In this document: one piece after another, positions 21,556 to 33,472 of the stretch | Numbering within the stretch: position 1 is the first letter of the stretch | Layout of the letters: each line of letters opens with the position of its first letter | Origin: Pogostemon cablin | Lineage: Eukaryota > Streptophyta > Magnoliopsida > Lamiales > Lamiaceae | Direction: 5' to 3' | NCBI GenBank assembly: GCA_023678885.1 | Contig: CM042996.1 | Location: forward strand, 8,924,602 to 8,988,601 | Length of the DNA stretch: 64,000 nt | Position numbers and translations under genes: made by a program | Notes under the pieces: model-generated | What the model saw: only the letters and a program-made list of their open reading frames with translations | Database searches by the model: none | Told to the model about the DNA's origin: nothing

Positions 21556-21745
21556 TGTTCTGAGGTTAATGTTATTCAGAGTGATGAGAGTTCTCCCAAG
21601 TGGAAGTTTGTAGAGGAATTGGGTGAATTACCTGGAAAAGACGCGTGCAAATCTGTATCTGCTTCTGTTTTGCTGCGTAAGTTAAGATGGAGTACCCTTG
21701 GCTTGCAATTTGACAGGTCGAAGGTCTTACTAGAATCCTCTTATT

Positions 21746-22139
21746 GATAGTTCAATTGGAATCCACATGATGGGTTGTGTTGATTAGTGTCTGAAATGCA
21801 GACGAATCAATACTTTGTTTATAGATTTGTTGTTTTCATCAAAGTGAAATATGGACAATGGCTATGGTTGAATTGGATTGTTATTTTCATTTAATGATAT
21901 TAGATGTTTACCTTATCTAGAGTTTGGCTTTACTCATGATCTCCATGCTTGAAACGTGATTTTGATTGCTGCAGACATGTATGCTCATTTTGTGATAAGT
22001 GTGGTTGGTTAATATGCTTCTAAAGAGTTATACTATTGATTTTGTTCTATGACATCTAATTATCTTTCTGGCTTAAAAATCAAATCTTGACTTTATGCAA
22101 ATACACTGGGCATTCTCATGTCTCACTTTTTTTTTTGCA
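21746..22139. other. Intron-like or intergenic DNA after the ALKBH1 remnant
   Basis: T-rich DNA with a TGATTGCTGCAG stretch near 21,960-21,975 that could be an intron end, but no following exon of the dioxygenase is recognisable. Confidence 0.35.
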
Positions 22140-22880
22140 ATTATTATTATAAAGGAGTGAATTATTCTTTATACTCTAGAAGAAAGTACTGTAACTACTA
22201 AACTAAAATTGTTCATTGAAATTACAAAACATGCTTTATTTTCAAGATTTAAATCTCTAAGTCAAAAAGTGATTAATTAATTTAAAAAGTGATTCAATTA
22301 ATTCAAAAGAGTAATCTAATTATTTTTATAATAATCAATCAACTTATAGATTAAATACAATTTAATTTTTTATAACTTTATTTTTAAATATTAGAATATA
22401 TAATCAAAGGGTAACCTAATTCTTTATAAAGAGTAATCTAATTACTCAAAAAGAGTAACCCAAATAATATAAAAGTATAAAAGTATAGTACAATTTAATT
22501 CTTCACAATACATGTACAATTTAACTCTTGACAATACATGACTTCATTTTTAAAAAATTAAAGTATCACTTAAAGAATAACCTAATTCCTTATAAAGAGT
22601 AACTCAATTAATATGCAAAAATACACTTTAATTCTTGACAATAAATGACTTCATTTTAAAAAAATAGAATATCAAATCAAAGAGTAACCTAGTTCTTTAT
22701 AAAAAGTAACCTAATTATTTATAAAGAGTAACCTAATTAATATGAAAAATACAATTTAATTCTTCACAATACAAGACTTCATTTTTTTAAAAAATTAGAG
22801 TATCAAATCAAAGAGTAACCTAATTGTTTACAAAGAGTAACCCAATTCATTAAAAAAGAGTAACCTAATTAATAATAAAA
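22140..22880. repeat. AT-rich degenerate repeat array (AAAGAGTAACCTAATT units)
   Basis: A roughly 16-bp motif, AAGAGTAACCTAATTC, recurs more than ten times at irregular spacing, mixed with a longer unit containing ACAATTTAATTCTTCACAATACATGACTTCAT. Copies with the same wording return at about 23,560-23,640 (AAAGAGTAATCTTACTT, AAAGAGTGACCC). The array has no coding potential. Confidence 0.7.
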
Positions 22881-22930
22881 AAAATTAATCTAGTTTACCA
22901 AACAAAATAGAGCATATACAAATCAACATG

Positions 22931-23192
22931 TTGATGAAAGCTCTATTTTTGTCTTTTCAGCTGCCTCTCAAAGTCTCTTCACAGCAAGCCTATCGACTCG
23001 TTGATGAAAGCTCTGTCTTTTCCATGATAATTCATATACCAGGAAAAAGATGGTATTAGAGCTGCGGATGCTGACGGAGGCATTACCTTTGCGTACACCT
23101 TCGAGAGCATACTCAACTCGTTGTTTGATAATTACTCTTAAGCTGGCAATTGGCGTCTCACCTTCAGTAAAACCTTTGAAACTTATATTCAA
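22931..23192 (-). pseudogene. Chimeric gene fragments: proteasome alpha-7-like and Hsp70-like
   Basis: On the minus strand, 23,117 to 23,031 encodes VEYALEGVRKGNASVSIRSSN, which resembles the start of proteasome subunit alpha type-7 (family wording VEYALEAVRKGN). Directly after it, 23,000 to 22,931 encodes DRLAVKRL, a stop, then EAAEKTKIELSST, a signature of mitochondrial or plastid Hsp70. The KxELSST coding piece occurs twice, tandemly, through a repeated GTTGATGAAAGCTCT on the plus strand. The preceding ~25 residues (TEGETPIASLRV) are unidentified. Joining pieces of unrelated genes in one orientation suggests transposon-mediated capture. Stops make it non-functional. Confidence 0.55.
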
Positions 23193-24640
23193 ATTCTAAG
23201 TTTCTAATGTATAGCCAGTTAAAATAGGAGCAACTTGAGCAAAGTCAGCAATAAGCGGATTTGATGACTCTTGTATTGTAGCATACAAGGGTGCATTGAA
23301 GTGGTAAGTATTTCGCCATTAGCAACAAGGAAATCAACTCTAACCTACAAAAGAAGTGGAAAATAATAAATTGAGTAAAAATCAATTAGGAGCAACTGAA
23401 CATTGTGAATGAATTGAATAAGCATGATAGATAAAGTACTTTTTATGAGGCTTAACTTGTAAATCTTAATATGTGCAAACCCTTAGATGACTAATGGCCA
23501 TATTGTTCTGTGCAAGAAGGTCGAAATATTGATCATAGTACATGGCTTCTTTTTAAGAAATCAGAGTCTCATATCAAAGAGTAATCTTACTTATTCCAAA
23601 GAGTGACCCAATTGATTCAAAAGAGTAATCTCATTACATTAAAAATAAAAATTCCCTGCTCACAGATCATCCCTTCAACTTTTTTGGTTCTTCATTCAAA
23701 TTATCAAAACATGCTTCACAAGTAGAGTATAAGAAAAATCATATAATACCATAATGAAATTCTATAACAAAGAGCAATAGTCTTTCACAGAAACATACCA
23801 ACCTTTTGTTTCTTTTTCTTCCAGAAATGGCAAAAGCAGCTGAGGAAATCAAAAGATAATTTTCCAAAATTGGCTTTCACTATGTTTGCTTTCTCTCTTT
23901 TTATATGTTGAACACGATACCAGAGATTGAATTTTTAATTAAGAAAAAAAGTCTATGTAGTCATTCCCAACCTCCTCAAACTACTTCAATATCTAATGTT
24001 GTACTATTAAACATAACAATAACACAGCTCTACATGATCTTTGCCAATCTATAGCTGAGACATATGAAACTAATGACTAATCCCAATAAACACATGCAAA
24101 GTAGATACAATTACCACCTTACCTGACAAAATTTTAACCAAAAGCAAAACCTGGTATAGCCCGCTTCTATCACCTATATTTCTAAAAATATGTTATTCCT
24201 TGTCCTTCACACTCATGTAAGAAACTATGAATCAAACAACAAATAAAGAATGAAAAGTTTTACCAGACCTTTCTAATTTGAAACAACCCAACTAACATAT
24301 GCAAAGTATACTAGCACTAAAATGAAAAAACTAGGGGGTGATATCTATACTACCGTGGCTTTTATTACAACACAATAATGGTACTCCTACACCATGTTTG
24401 TCTTCTCTCTCTTTTGATTGTAAATTCATCTTTTAAAAAACAACATAAAAGATAAATTTTCAAAATTGGCTTTCACATTGAATCATTTAGAAGATTGATC
24501 CCAAATATAACAAATACCAAAACCAAACATCAAATTTGACAAGTAAAACTCCTAGGCCTACATGTCTTTCTTTTACTCAAGCAACAAGAGAGTAATCTTA
24601 TAATTCAACAATTCAAATCCGGAAGCTTCTCCATCCACTT
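23193..24640. other. AT-rich intergenic DNA
   Basis: Possible continuation of the captured-gene block on the minus strand at 23,215-23,345, where NAPLYATIQESSNPLIADF-like sequence is readable but unidentified. Otherwise AT-rich DNA with no recognised gene or complete transposon. Confidence 0.3.
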
Positions 24641-25139
24641 TCTTGTATTACAAACTCAATTCATCAAAACTTATAAAAATTTCTCTAATCAAAGGCAAAA
24701 TCAAACACTTCCTCGTCTCTGAACCAATTAATAACCGCATTACAGAAATAGAAAACTTACCGCAATTAGCACAATGTTACAGGTACAAGGAAGTCCCAAG
24801 TGAAAATCCATATCCGTCCATAATCCCAACCTTCAACTGGAAATACACGTTTAGCTTTTTCCTACATTAATTTCCCTAAATAAAAAACCCATAACAAAAT
24901 ATTTTTTCACAAATGGGTAAATACGGAAGTCAGGGTTCTGGGTCGTCGGAGCAGGACCTCGAAAATGGGAAGACGGAGGGCGGCGAAAAGACGGCGGCGG
25001 AGAAAACTTTCTATATAGAGAGAAAGAGGGGAGTGAAGAGTTGGGGATAAAATCAACAGAATGGAAGATTGAATGAGGTGAGAGGAAGTGGGTAATCCAT
25101 TTGATTATTTTAACCGATTTTATTAAAAAATCCGGTCTC
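24641..25139 (-). other. GC-richer patch, possible captured promoter and 5' leader
   Basis: On the minus strand a CTATATAGAAAG TATA-like site (about 25,010-25,020) is followed by a C/T/G-rich leader (24,940-25,005), then a possible GT donor near 24,760. It looks like the start of a plant gene, but no protein is recognised in the open stretches. Confidence 0.3.
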
Positions 25140-26143
25140 ACGAAAATTGAAAAAAAGACAGTTCCATTCTAGTTTTTGTCTTAAATAAATTACATATAAT
25201 TTTTAATTTAAATTTTAAATTATATAAATATTTATTTAGACTTCAACATTATAATTTTTATTGTATAATTATTAAAATATATTAAATTATTGAGTCTTTA
25301 ATTAATTTAAAATATTAATAAATTATTAATAATGAGATTTGAATCAAATTAAAAAAAGTATTTCTATTCCTTCATCCATTCCTAATTAATATCAATCATG
25401 GTAATAATTGTTTTTAAATATTCCTTTCCTATCTTTAATACATTCATAAATTCATTCCATTCCAATATAATTCCATAATTATTTTTAAACATTTCTTTCC
25501 TATCTTTATTCCATTCATAAATTCATTTCATTCCAACATAATTTCATTCAGTTATACCGATCACGCCCTAAGTCAACTTTATTCTATTCATAAATTCATT
25601 CCATTCCAGCGTAATTCCATTCAGTTATACCGCTCACGCCCTAAGTCAACGAATTTGCAAAGAATATTGCAAAAGAATGAACTTTATAAAGTTGTTGATA
25701 TCCATGGTCACATTTATAACTCATATTTATAAGGCTCAAATCCTAAAAAAAAAAGGAATTTTTCTAATCCTAATAACTATTGCAAAAAATAAATTCTTAA
25801 TATACATTAAAAAAAATTAAAAATAGTACTTATACTTATAATGATGAAGCCCTAAAGAATAGAAAATTTTCTAATCTCTTCTTTCAATACATAACTTACT
25901 TTAAATTTTATTTATTACTAAAATACCACATTTCCCTCAAAATTTAATAAAGTTAATCAAAAAGTAATTCTTTTCTTAATATCCGTGATACATATAAATG
26001 AACCATTCACTACAACATAAAGTCAATGTTTATGTAACACTTTTTATAAAATCAAAAAATAAAATTGTAATGGCTTGGGTTTAATCCTTTGACCTATGAG
26101 TTATAATGCATTTCATCTACCAACTTAGTTAGTTCATACATCT
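25140..26143. other. AT-rich DNA with MITE-like duplicated end
   Basis: Two copies of a segment ending CATTCAGTTATACC(G)ATCACGCCCTAAGTC occur near 25,546-25,585 and 25,617-25,650, each preceded by TTCATAAATTCATTCCATTCC-type wording that also occurs at 25,440-25,530. The reverse complement begins GGGCGTGA, as many small DNA-transposon ends do. The opposite end was not found. No genes seen. Confidence 0.4.
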
Positions 26144-26467
26144 TACTACCTCCGTCCCAAAGTTTCTGTTCATGGTTACCATAGATACAGATTTTAAGAA
26201 AAAATTACTCTATTTTTTCTTTACTTTTAGAGGTTGTTTGGTATTTTTAGGTATAAAAAATTAAAAAGTAAGTTATGTGAATTGTAAATGAATGTCAATT
26301 TTGAAATTAAAGTGTGTTGTGGGGATATTGATCTATATGTATTTTTGAAATTAAAGTGTGTTGTGGGGATATTGATCTATATGTTTTTTTTTTATTTAAG
26401 GGTGTGAACTTGTTTATGGACGGACAAAAATAGAAAATGTGAATTTGTTTATGGGATAGAGGGAATA
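26144..26467. mobile_element. Stowaway-like MITE (a)
   Basis: TA target plus CTACCTCCGTCCC at the left and GGGATAGAGGGAATA at the right, forming inverted ends of the Stowaway (Tc1/mariner) type. The interior holds a tandem duplication of about 46 bp (TTGAAATTAAAGTGTGTTG unit) at 26,297-26,386. Confidence 0.75.
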
Positions 26468-26682
26468 AGAAATATTAATTATATATTTTATTATACATTT
26501 CAAGTTTTTTTTAAATAAAATTTTAATATTTAAATATTCAAACCATTAACCTAAGATGTTAGTAAATTTAACTTAAAATAATAATATATATTTTTAATTT
26601 TATAATTAAATTTAAAAAAATATATTAAAATAAAATTTATTTCTTAGTTTATTCAATTAAAAAAATTATAAAAAATATGTAA

Positions 26683-26959
26683 TACTCCCTCCATCCCAAA
26701 CTTATGTTCACCAGCATACGAAATTTAAGAAAAGTTACTTTTGACCAACTTTATTGATTTTTAAGGGTTATTGTGATATATTTAGGTAATAAATGAATTA
26801 TAAAGTATGTTCTATGTGTTAGGTGAGAGTGATATTTTTGAAATTAAGATAACTTTGGGGTTGTTGGTTAATGTAAAGTTTCCTTTTTTGGGTGGTGAAA
26901 ATAAAAATGGAACGGACGAAAACGGAAAATGTGAACATAAGTGTGGGACGGAGGGAGTA
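26683..26959. mobile_element. Stowaway-like MITE (b)
   Basis: TACTCCCTCCATCCCAAAC at the left, GTGTGGGACGGAGGGAGTA at the right, with TA duplications and no coding capacity. The right end abuts an AT microsatellite. Confidence 0.85.
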
Positions 26960-26976
26960 TATTTTTTTAAATATGG

Positions 26977-26979
<3 letters not shown>

Positions 26980-27034
<55 letters not shown>
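26980..27034. repeat. (TA)n microsatellite
   Basis: An uninterrupted AT dinucleotide run of about 55 bp. Confidence 0.95.
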
Positions 27035-27037
<3 letters not shown>

Positions 27038-27417
27038 CCACTATATAATTTTTTAATTAATATTCATCTTATAAATATAGAATAATAAAAATACTATTTT
27101 AAAATGTTATGTATTTAGAAGTATTACTTAAAAACGTTACTTATGTATAAGTATTAGTATATTATAATATTACATTTGTAAAAGTATTATATAAAATGTG
27201 TTATATAAATAAAAGTGTAATATGCATATGTTACATAATATAAAAGTGTTACATGTATGTATTACTTATGGAGTATAAAAAGTGTTACAAAAATATTACA
27301 TATAATAATAATTTTAAAAGTATTAGCATGTTAAATAAATTTAAAGTGTTACATGAGGTTTTATTTAATTATACTTATGTTATAGTGATTTTTTTTTGGA
27401 ACGGAGAGAGTAAATAA
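27035..27417. other. AT-rich spacer between MITEs
   Basis: Irregular repetition of short AAAGTGTTACATATA-type wording, e.g. 27,150-27,360. No gene or ends seen. Confidence 0.4.
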
Positions 27418-27676
27418 TACTCTCTCTGTCCCATAGAAGTTGACACACTTTCCTTTTTGGTTTTTCCACTAAAGTTGACACATTTCCTTTTTAATACATG
27501 GGACCCATACAAAAATAATTAATCTATTCTCATGAGCCACACATATCACCTCTAATACAACTACTCACTACACATTAAACATTATTTCTCTCACTTTACT
27601 TTACATTAAATTATTATACTCCTTAATCTCCGTGCCCAAAAAAAATTACACCAACTTCTCCGGGATGGAGGGAGTA
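27418..27676. mobile_element. Stowaway-like MITE (c)
   Basis: TACTCTCTCTGTCCCATAG at the left and GGGATGGAGGGAGTA at the right; the interior has the CACATTAAACATTATTTCTC wording also found in the copy in terpene synthase intron 3. Confidence 0.85.
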
Positions 27677-27745
27677 ATAAATATAAAAGATAATAATATT
27701 AATATTCCATCCACGCCAGAATGACTCAGCTCCACCATTAATTGT

Positions 27746-27992
27746 TACTCCCTCCGTCCCACAACAAGAGTGGCGGAACTTTTTTGCAATTACGGGATAT
27801 AATATTTAATGGGTAGTTGGGGTAGTTGAGGTGAGAGAAATAATATTTTAAGTAAGTGTATTAATGTGGGGTAATGGAGGGAGAAAAAGTTAATTTGTGA
27901 GGGTCCCTTTTACTAAAAAGGGAAATACACCTCTTGTATTGGGACAGACGAAAATAGTAAAATACACGCCTTGTTGTGGGACTGAGGGAGTA
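27746..27992. mobile_element. Stowaway-like MITE (d)
   Basis: TACTCCCTCCGTCCCACAAC at the left and TTGTGGGACTGAGGGAGTA at the right, TA flanks, 247 bp, no coding capacity. Confidence 0.85.
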
Positions 27993-28371
27993 TTTTGTTA
28001 ATGCATATTGCGAGAAAAGCATACACGCATACCACATCGGATCTTCTACATCATTTTCGTGCATCATCTTTTGTGCTACACGTTAAGTGATTGACAAATA
28101 AGATGAAAAATATATGGTTAATAAATCTAATCATTGCTCATAGGATTTAAGCTTTAAGATATAATTTCTTCCTTCGTGTCGTCCATCTCAGATGTGCCAC
28201 AAAAAATGAAGTACCAAAATAGCATAGAGAATTCGAGCATCATGCCATTAGTTATAATTTCCCACTGTCTTTAATTATTACAGTAGTACATACATGCACA
28301 ATTAATTTTTAAACAAGTTAGAATTAGGAAAAGCAGACGCGTAGGTAGCAGAGGTGAGACTCTGATATTTC
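27993..28371. other. 3' flank of the terpene synthase pseudogene
   Basis: AT-rich DNA downstream (minus-strand sense) of the terpene synthase stop. No clear polyadenylation site was assigned and no other gene is seen. Confidence 0.4.
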
Positions 28372-28664
28372 TTATTGCAGGCTACGCAGAGGTGGATCGA
28401 GAAACAAAGATTTAATATAGGGTCTAACCACGTATCTGGGATTGGTAAATACATCTTGCTTGTGTTTGTAGAAGGTATCCATCAACCTCGCAAAGTTGAG
28501 AAACATGACCACCAGCTCCTTTGGGAAACAATCGCTGTTGATCCATTCTGCGTTGAAATTCTTCCATGCATCCTCACTCTTTTGTCTGAATTTCGACTCG
28601 ACACACCATGTTGTTTCATGTATCAGTCCACAACAGTTAACATTTTCCCTCCCTTGCTCTCAAG
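28372..28664 (-). pseudogene. Terpene synthase exon 7 with stop and frameshift
   Basis: Acceptor TTTGCAG/CTTGAG. Encodes LESKGGKMLTVVD, then TGA at 28,623-28,625 where the family usually has Cys, then YMKQHGVS. The frame then shifts; KFRQKSEDAWKNFN and MFLNFARLMDTFYKH plus the final IKSLFLDPPL segment are readable in the new frame, ending at TAA (28,372-28,374). Confidence 0.9.
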
Positions 28665-28752
28665 CTGCAAATTAACCCAATTAAAAATTCCAGTAGATCA
28701 GTTATGAATAAAATAAGTGGTGTATTGATTGAGAAGAATGTGCATCAAGTAA

Positions 28753-29119
28753 ACCTGTCAAAATAGGTAGGTGGGTTGGGTTGACCCACAACCCACCATT
28801 ATGCGGATTAAATGGGATGAGCCTATATGGGTTGACACAATTGGTGGGCTGGTTTTTGGTGGTGCGGGATGGAATGCCCGAGTGGGCCAATCACATTTTT
28901 ACATTTTTTTATGTAAAATTTATAAAAAAAAATTAAAATAAACATATTAAAATAGGTATTCAAAATTATTTAATTGACTAAACTAAAAAAATTATAAAAA
29001 CATATTATTTTCAAATTTTAATATGATGATTTATTGATGGGGCGGACCATTTAAGCATTGGACTATTGTGTGGGGTGCCGTTTTGGTGCACGGCGCAGGC
29101 CGAACCCATTTTGACACCT
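28753..29119. mobile_element. hAT-like non-autonomous element in terpene synthase intron 6
   Basis: The left end reads CCTGTCAAAATAGG and the reverse complement of the right end reads AGGTGTCAAAATGGG. These imperfect inverted ends bear the GGTGTCAAAATGGGT wording common in plant hAT-type MITEs. The interior is GTGGG/CCCAC-rich at the edges and AT-rich in the middle. No clear 8-bp duplication was found, so borders are approximate. Confidence 0.55.
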
Positions 29120-29328
29120 TTATTTTCAAATGATTTATAGATAGGGCTCACTGTTTGAGTGCGCTTACAAAGGGCTAAATCATGACCACGACAATATTTC
29201 GAATCCCACTTTACAGCTGCCAGCTCAGTTGGAAGGTCTTTCCACCCTCCCTTACACCACTTGAACTATGCCTTGGAGGCGTTGATCGATAAAAACTAAC
29301 TAATTAATGGATCAAGTAGTAAGCTTAC

Positions 29329-29574
29329 TTGGTGGCTGCCCAAGTCATTGTAGAATCGCTTAATCATGGTAGTGGCTACGCCGATACGAGGCCGACTCGC
29401 CACCCAATCACTTGTTTTTTCAGTGTTAGATATAACTAATGGGAAAGCAGAAGTGAGTATATAGTAGACGCCACTAGTAATCTCAGAATTTTTAGCATAC
29501 TCATCAAATGAAGGCAGTTGACTCATCATAACCCACTTCAGCTCTTGGTTGTAAGCCCTTGCACTCCCCTTCAC
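29329..29574 (-). pseudogene. Terpene synthase exon 6
   Basis: 246 bp with borders ATCAG/GTGAAG and CACCAA/GTAAG. It encodes KGSARAYNQELKWVMM, PSFDEYAKNSEITSGVYYIL and ASRPRIGVATTMIKRFYNDLGSHQ, which opens the second metal motif NDxxSxxxE. The exon is intact. Confidence 0.92.
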
Positions 29575-29699
29575 CTGATCATGCCAATAAAAATTAGTAA
29601 TAAAATGAATACTGTTTGGAGATGAAATGGGAGTGAAATTGAAAGGTTTGAGAAAAAATTGAATGAAGTTACTATTTTGGATCTTTTCAAATAAAGTAA

Positions 29700-29966
29700 A
29701 ATAAAATCCGACAGTTTATGTTTTAAACTCCTCAATCAATTAAAGTATATTACCTCAATCTCGTGTCAAGGTTTATATTTATCTTTTTTTCAAGGGGACC
29801 ACATAAAACAATTAATTATTTTATATAGGGACCACACACAACACTAATACAACTACCCACTACACATTAAATATTATATTTCTCAATTCACTATCTATTA
29901 AAATTTATTACCTTTTAATATACGTGAATAAAAAAAACGTAAACGTTAACACAAGATGGAGTAATT
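29700..29966. mobile_element. Degenerate Stowaway-like MITE in terpene synthase intron 5
   Basis: The right part shares CTACCCACTACACATTAAATATTATATTTCTC and GTAAACGTT..GATGGAGTA-type wording with the other Stowaway copies. The left end is unclear, so borders are approximate. Confidence 0.4.
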
Positions 29967-29986
29967 ATATAATTCTCAACCATCAC

Positions 29987-30125
29987 CGTCTCTTTGAAGT
30001 AAGCAACTGCAAACTTCTGTTCTTCTATAGCAAGATCTTCTAATTCTTCATACGCGCCCAAAATAAAACGATAACCGATTTTCAGAAGTTCATCAGGGAG
30101 GTTATCAATTTCATTTAAGTTCCAC
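29987..30125 (-). pseudogene. Terpene synthase exon 5
   Basis: 139 bp with borders TTTCAG/G and ACG/GTGATG. It encodes WNLNEIDNLPDELLKIGYRF and EEQKFAVAYFKET. No lesion seen; phases agree with exons 4 and 6. Confidence 0.92.
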
Positions 30126-30205
30126 CTGAAAGAGAAGATATGCATGTTATTGTTAATTGTTGGTCTTAGTAAAATTTAGCGTTTGAATAGAGAGTGATTC
30201 GAAAC

Positions 30206-30424
30206 CTTTCCAGAGCTTGAGTGAAAAGTTGATCTTCTCTAAGAGTAGCATAATTATCGTACGTATCATCTAACACTACAATCATTTGTGTGGCTTTGGT
30301 AATGGCTATTCGAACATCACAATACTGAGGTTCAATATGATGGCCCACAGCAAAAAGATAGGACGCCTCCAAGCAGTCTCTTATGTGTGGAAGTTTTGAA
30401 TTCAGATCAAATTCATTCCACCAT
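30206..30424 (-). pseudogene. Terpene synthase exon 4 with DDxxD
   Basis: 219 bp with GAAG acceptor and GTTTCG donor. It encodes RWWNEFDLNSKLPHIRDCLE, then TKATQMIVVLDDTYDNYATL. The Asp-rich DDTYD binds the Mg-diphosphate of the substrate. The exon itself is undamaged and joins exon 3 in phase (AG/A). Confidence 0.93.
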
Positions 30425-30899
30425 CTTCAAAAAAGGAGATTGATTAACTACCTTGTCCAACAGGGTATATATGCAATATATGGAGAAAATATCCAAATTC
30501 ACACTAATTTTAGTCTTTTTTTTATTTGAAATTCTTAATTTTGATATTTTTTTTTCGATTTTTGTCTTTTTGTCACATTTATTCATTTATTTTATAATTT
30601 GTCTAATTTTGGTCCAAGATTTGGACAAAAAATACTAAATTTTATTAAAAGACTAGATTTCGATAAAAAGAACTAAAATTTCAAATTTCAAATAAAAAAG
30701 GCTCCCTCTGTCGGTAGAAACGTTTATCTTTTTCATTTTGACTGTCTCATACAAACGTTTACATTTCTCTTTATAGTAAATGAGACCCACACAAAACATT
30801 TAAATATTTTCATGGTGTCCAGGACACTACACTAATACAGCTACCCACTATACATTAAAATTAATTTTTTTACCCGTGCGCTGCACGGGATTGTGTGTA

Positions 30900-33472
30900 A
30901 CAAATAATTTTTTTTATATTTGATATTAATGATTTAAAGACGAATAAAGTTATACGATCAATTTACAAAAATGTATAATCATGAAGATTTGCTGATTAAC
31001 TAAATTTGAAGTTGCATTTTATAATTTTATTTTATTTTATTTTCTTTGAATATTTGTTTATTTTACCCTTAAGATGTTGAATTTAACAAAGATATTATAT
31101 ATATGTGTTGATCTCTTTATATTCGTTGAATTTGTTGTATATTAATTAGAAAAAATATGTATTTCCTATATATTTATATGTCCTATATGTTTATAAATGT
31201 TAAATACAAAAACAGTGATTGAAGTTATAAAATTATAAATAAAAAATTTATTGTAATTAAATAATATATTATAAAAAATTATTAATCTTTTGAACAATAT
31301 AATATTTAGAAACAAAATACGATCACTAATGTAATGAGTCCACCTTTCATTTTTCTATTAAATTCATTAATACGTACAAAAATATAATATATTTTAGGAA
31401 GTTTTCTTTTAAAGACAATCAATCTTGATTTCATCCTCATATATAAAATATATATGTTATCTTTGAATAATAATATTTAACATAATACTGAATAATATGA
31501 AAAAAAATCCTATATTAACATGCATACTCACAAAAAGAAAATAAGTTGAAGTAATTTTTATGGAGCAACAGACTTTTCATAAAAATGTAGAACACAAAAA
31601 CCACTGGAGTAAATCCTAATTTCACACTTGGAACGAGCACTATTCTCTATCTATAAATAGTAAACCCTCGGGGTACAATATGCGATAAACAACTGGGTAA
31701 GAGTATAAAATGAAATAAACAAAAAAGAAAAAAAATCAAACAAAATATTTTGTGGACTCTTTAACAAAATGAAGAGAACACATGAAAATAATGTTACTAA
31801 AAACCTCAACATTGTCTTGTTGAGCCTCCTCAATTAATGAATGCAGCAGCTAATTATTAATTAAATTCTATCAATGACAAAGAAATTTGAGTTTCTTACT
31901 TATACAGACAATGACAAAGTAAGGATAGCGTTCTCTTCACTTTCTAACACACAATACGTTTATAATTTCTCTGCACAGACCCGTTTATTCATTTTCAAAG
32001 CTTTAAAATATTTATTATATAAATTCGAGAATTCAATTGTAAATATACCACATAATTCTTTATATTTAGTTTTACACATCAACCGAACAAACACCTATAC
32101 ACTAATAAACTTCACCGAAAGAACATGTGCAACTCCATTTCACCATCCAGAAACCACTGTATAACACTACTTTGTTATATATGGGTGCGGTGCAAATGAG
32201 TTTAATTAACTAATTAGATTACACTCAACATAAATTTCATAAGTTATGACTAAAACACAAATGACAGTTAATTAAAAATTAAGTAATTGGTTTTAAAAGT
32301 ATTTTTTTTATCAAAACCAAGTATATTTTTTTTATCATGATTAATATCTAGATGAAAAATAAAGCAACAATTAAGCGACAATTTTAGCAAAAAAATAAAA
32401 AATAATTAATCGACAATTATGTATCAATCATTAAAGATTAAAGTTAACAGAAATTAAAGAGGAATTTTTTAGATTTGATCATAAGCCTTCAAGCACCTTT
32501 TCAGCAATAACAAAACCAGAAATAATGTTTGCTTTTGAACTCTAGATCACTTGAGACATGGAATATTTATAGTGATTTACACCAAAATGGTAGGAATTTT
32601 GCACAGAATAATGAGGAGTACCCACAGAGTTTGATTTACACGAAAAGATTTCATGTCCTATTTGTTTTGAAGCTCTCCCATGCGACCACTAATAGCAAGA
32701 AGTGCTTTTAAAGGAACAAATCCCTGTCTGACACATGTTACCCCAACTTCATCCCCTTAAACAATTGCAGTTTTTAAGCCCTACATTAATATAAATTTTG
32801 TTCAAGTTAACTTACACCAAGAAACACAACAGATAAAGTCACTTCACTATAATTTGTCATTCAACACAACCTCATGTCACCTATAAAACACCTCTACTAT
32901 TTATAACCTCAAATAATCATTTAAGAAATAACATAACTCGCTGTGATGGTGAAATGTCAATTATGTCCCCCATCTCTCAATTTTGTCTCTCAGAATTTTA
33001 TGAACAATCAGAAGCAATAGGCTTATTAGTGAGGATTGAAGTGTCTTAAAACTATAATTCTGGCTTGTCGGTTTGTGACTAAGTATAGTCAAAACCTAAT
33101 CTCAGTGGTGCACTCATACATCGACATTACTCCCCAGCACATAATGTCCATAACATAATACGTGTGATATGGGTGCAAGTCAAAGAGCAATATGCTAAGA
33201 AGAAAAATATATGAATCCAGGTTAACACATGTTAAGTAATGAGGTTAACACTAAGCTTCATGCAATCATATATCAAGAAAAACATGCCTTTACTTTCTAG
33301 AACATAAAGTACAAATATTAATTTCATGCCATGATAGAAAATATAAGGGGTAAAAAATCCTTCCAACAGTCTTCCCATATAAAAATGAAAATAATTAAAG
33401 TAAAAAAAAGGAGGTTGATTAGAGGTATCTAATGATTGAAATTAAAAGGGAAAAAAAGGCAGAATGTCTCAC
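30900..33472. other. AT-rich interior of the Helitron-like block, left part
   Basis: No recognised gene. TCTCTATCTATAAATAGTAAACC at about 31,643 resembles another Helitron 5' start on the plus strand. Short open stretches (e.g. 31,874-32,164) lack recognisable domains. Confidence 0.35.

Larger units (their letters stand above)
17628..21745 (+). pseudogene. ALKBH1-type 2-oxoglutarate/Fe(II) dioxygenase gene remnant, split by copia
   Basis: Exon-like sequence on both sides of the copia element. Left (about 17,660-17,802) encodes DPQPPNRTNHNAIYGPIENL, as in plant AlkB homologue 1 proteins. Right (21,556-21,722) encodes KWKFVEELG, CKSVSASVLLRKLRWSTLGLQFDRSK, where the usual Trp before SK is Arg. 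TSD TGTTC flanks the copia, and the frame joins across it. A one-base loss in the G/A run near 17,755 shifts the frame. The sequence stops at a possible GT donor (21,723). The catalytic HxD..H dioxygenase core is not found downstream, so this is a fragment. The intact enzyme demethylates nucleic acids. Confidence 0.75.

Noticed and set aside
22140..22880. CRISPR-like or satellite array
   Set aside because: Repeats are degenerate with irregular spacing in plant nuclear DNA; there are no uniform spacers and no cas genes.
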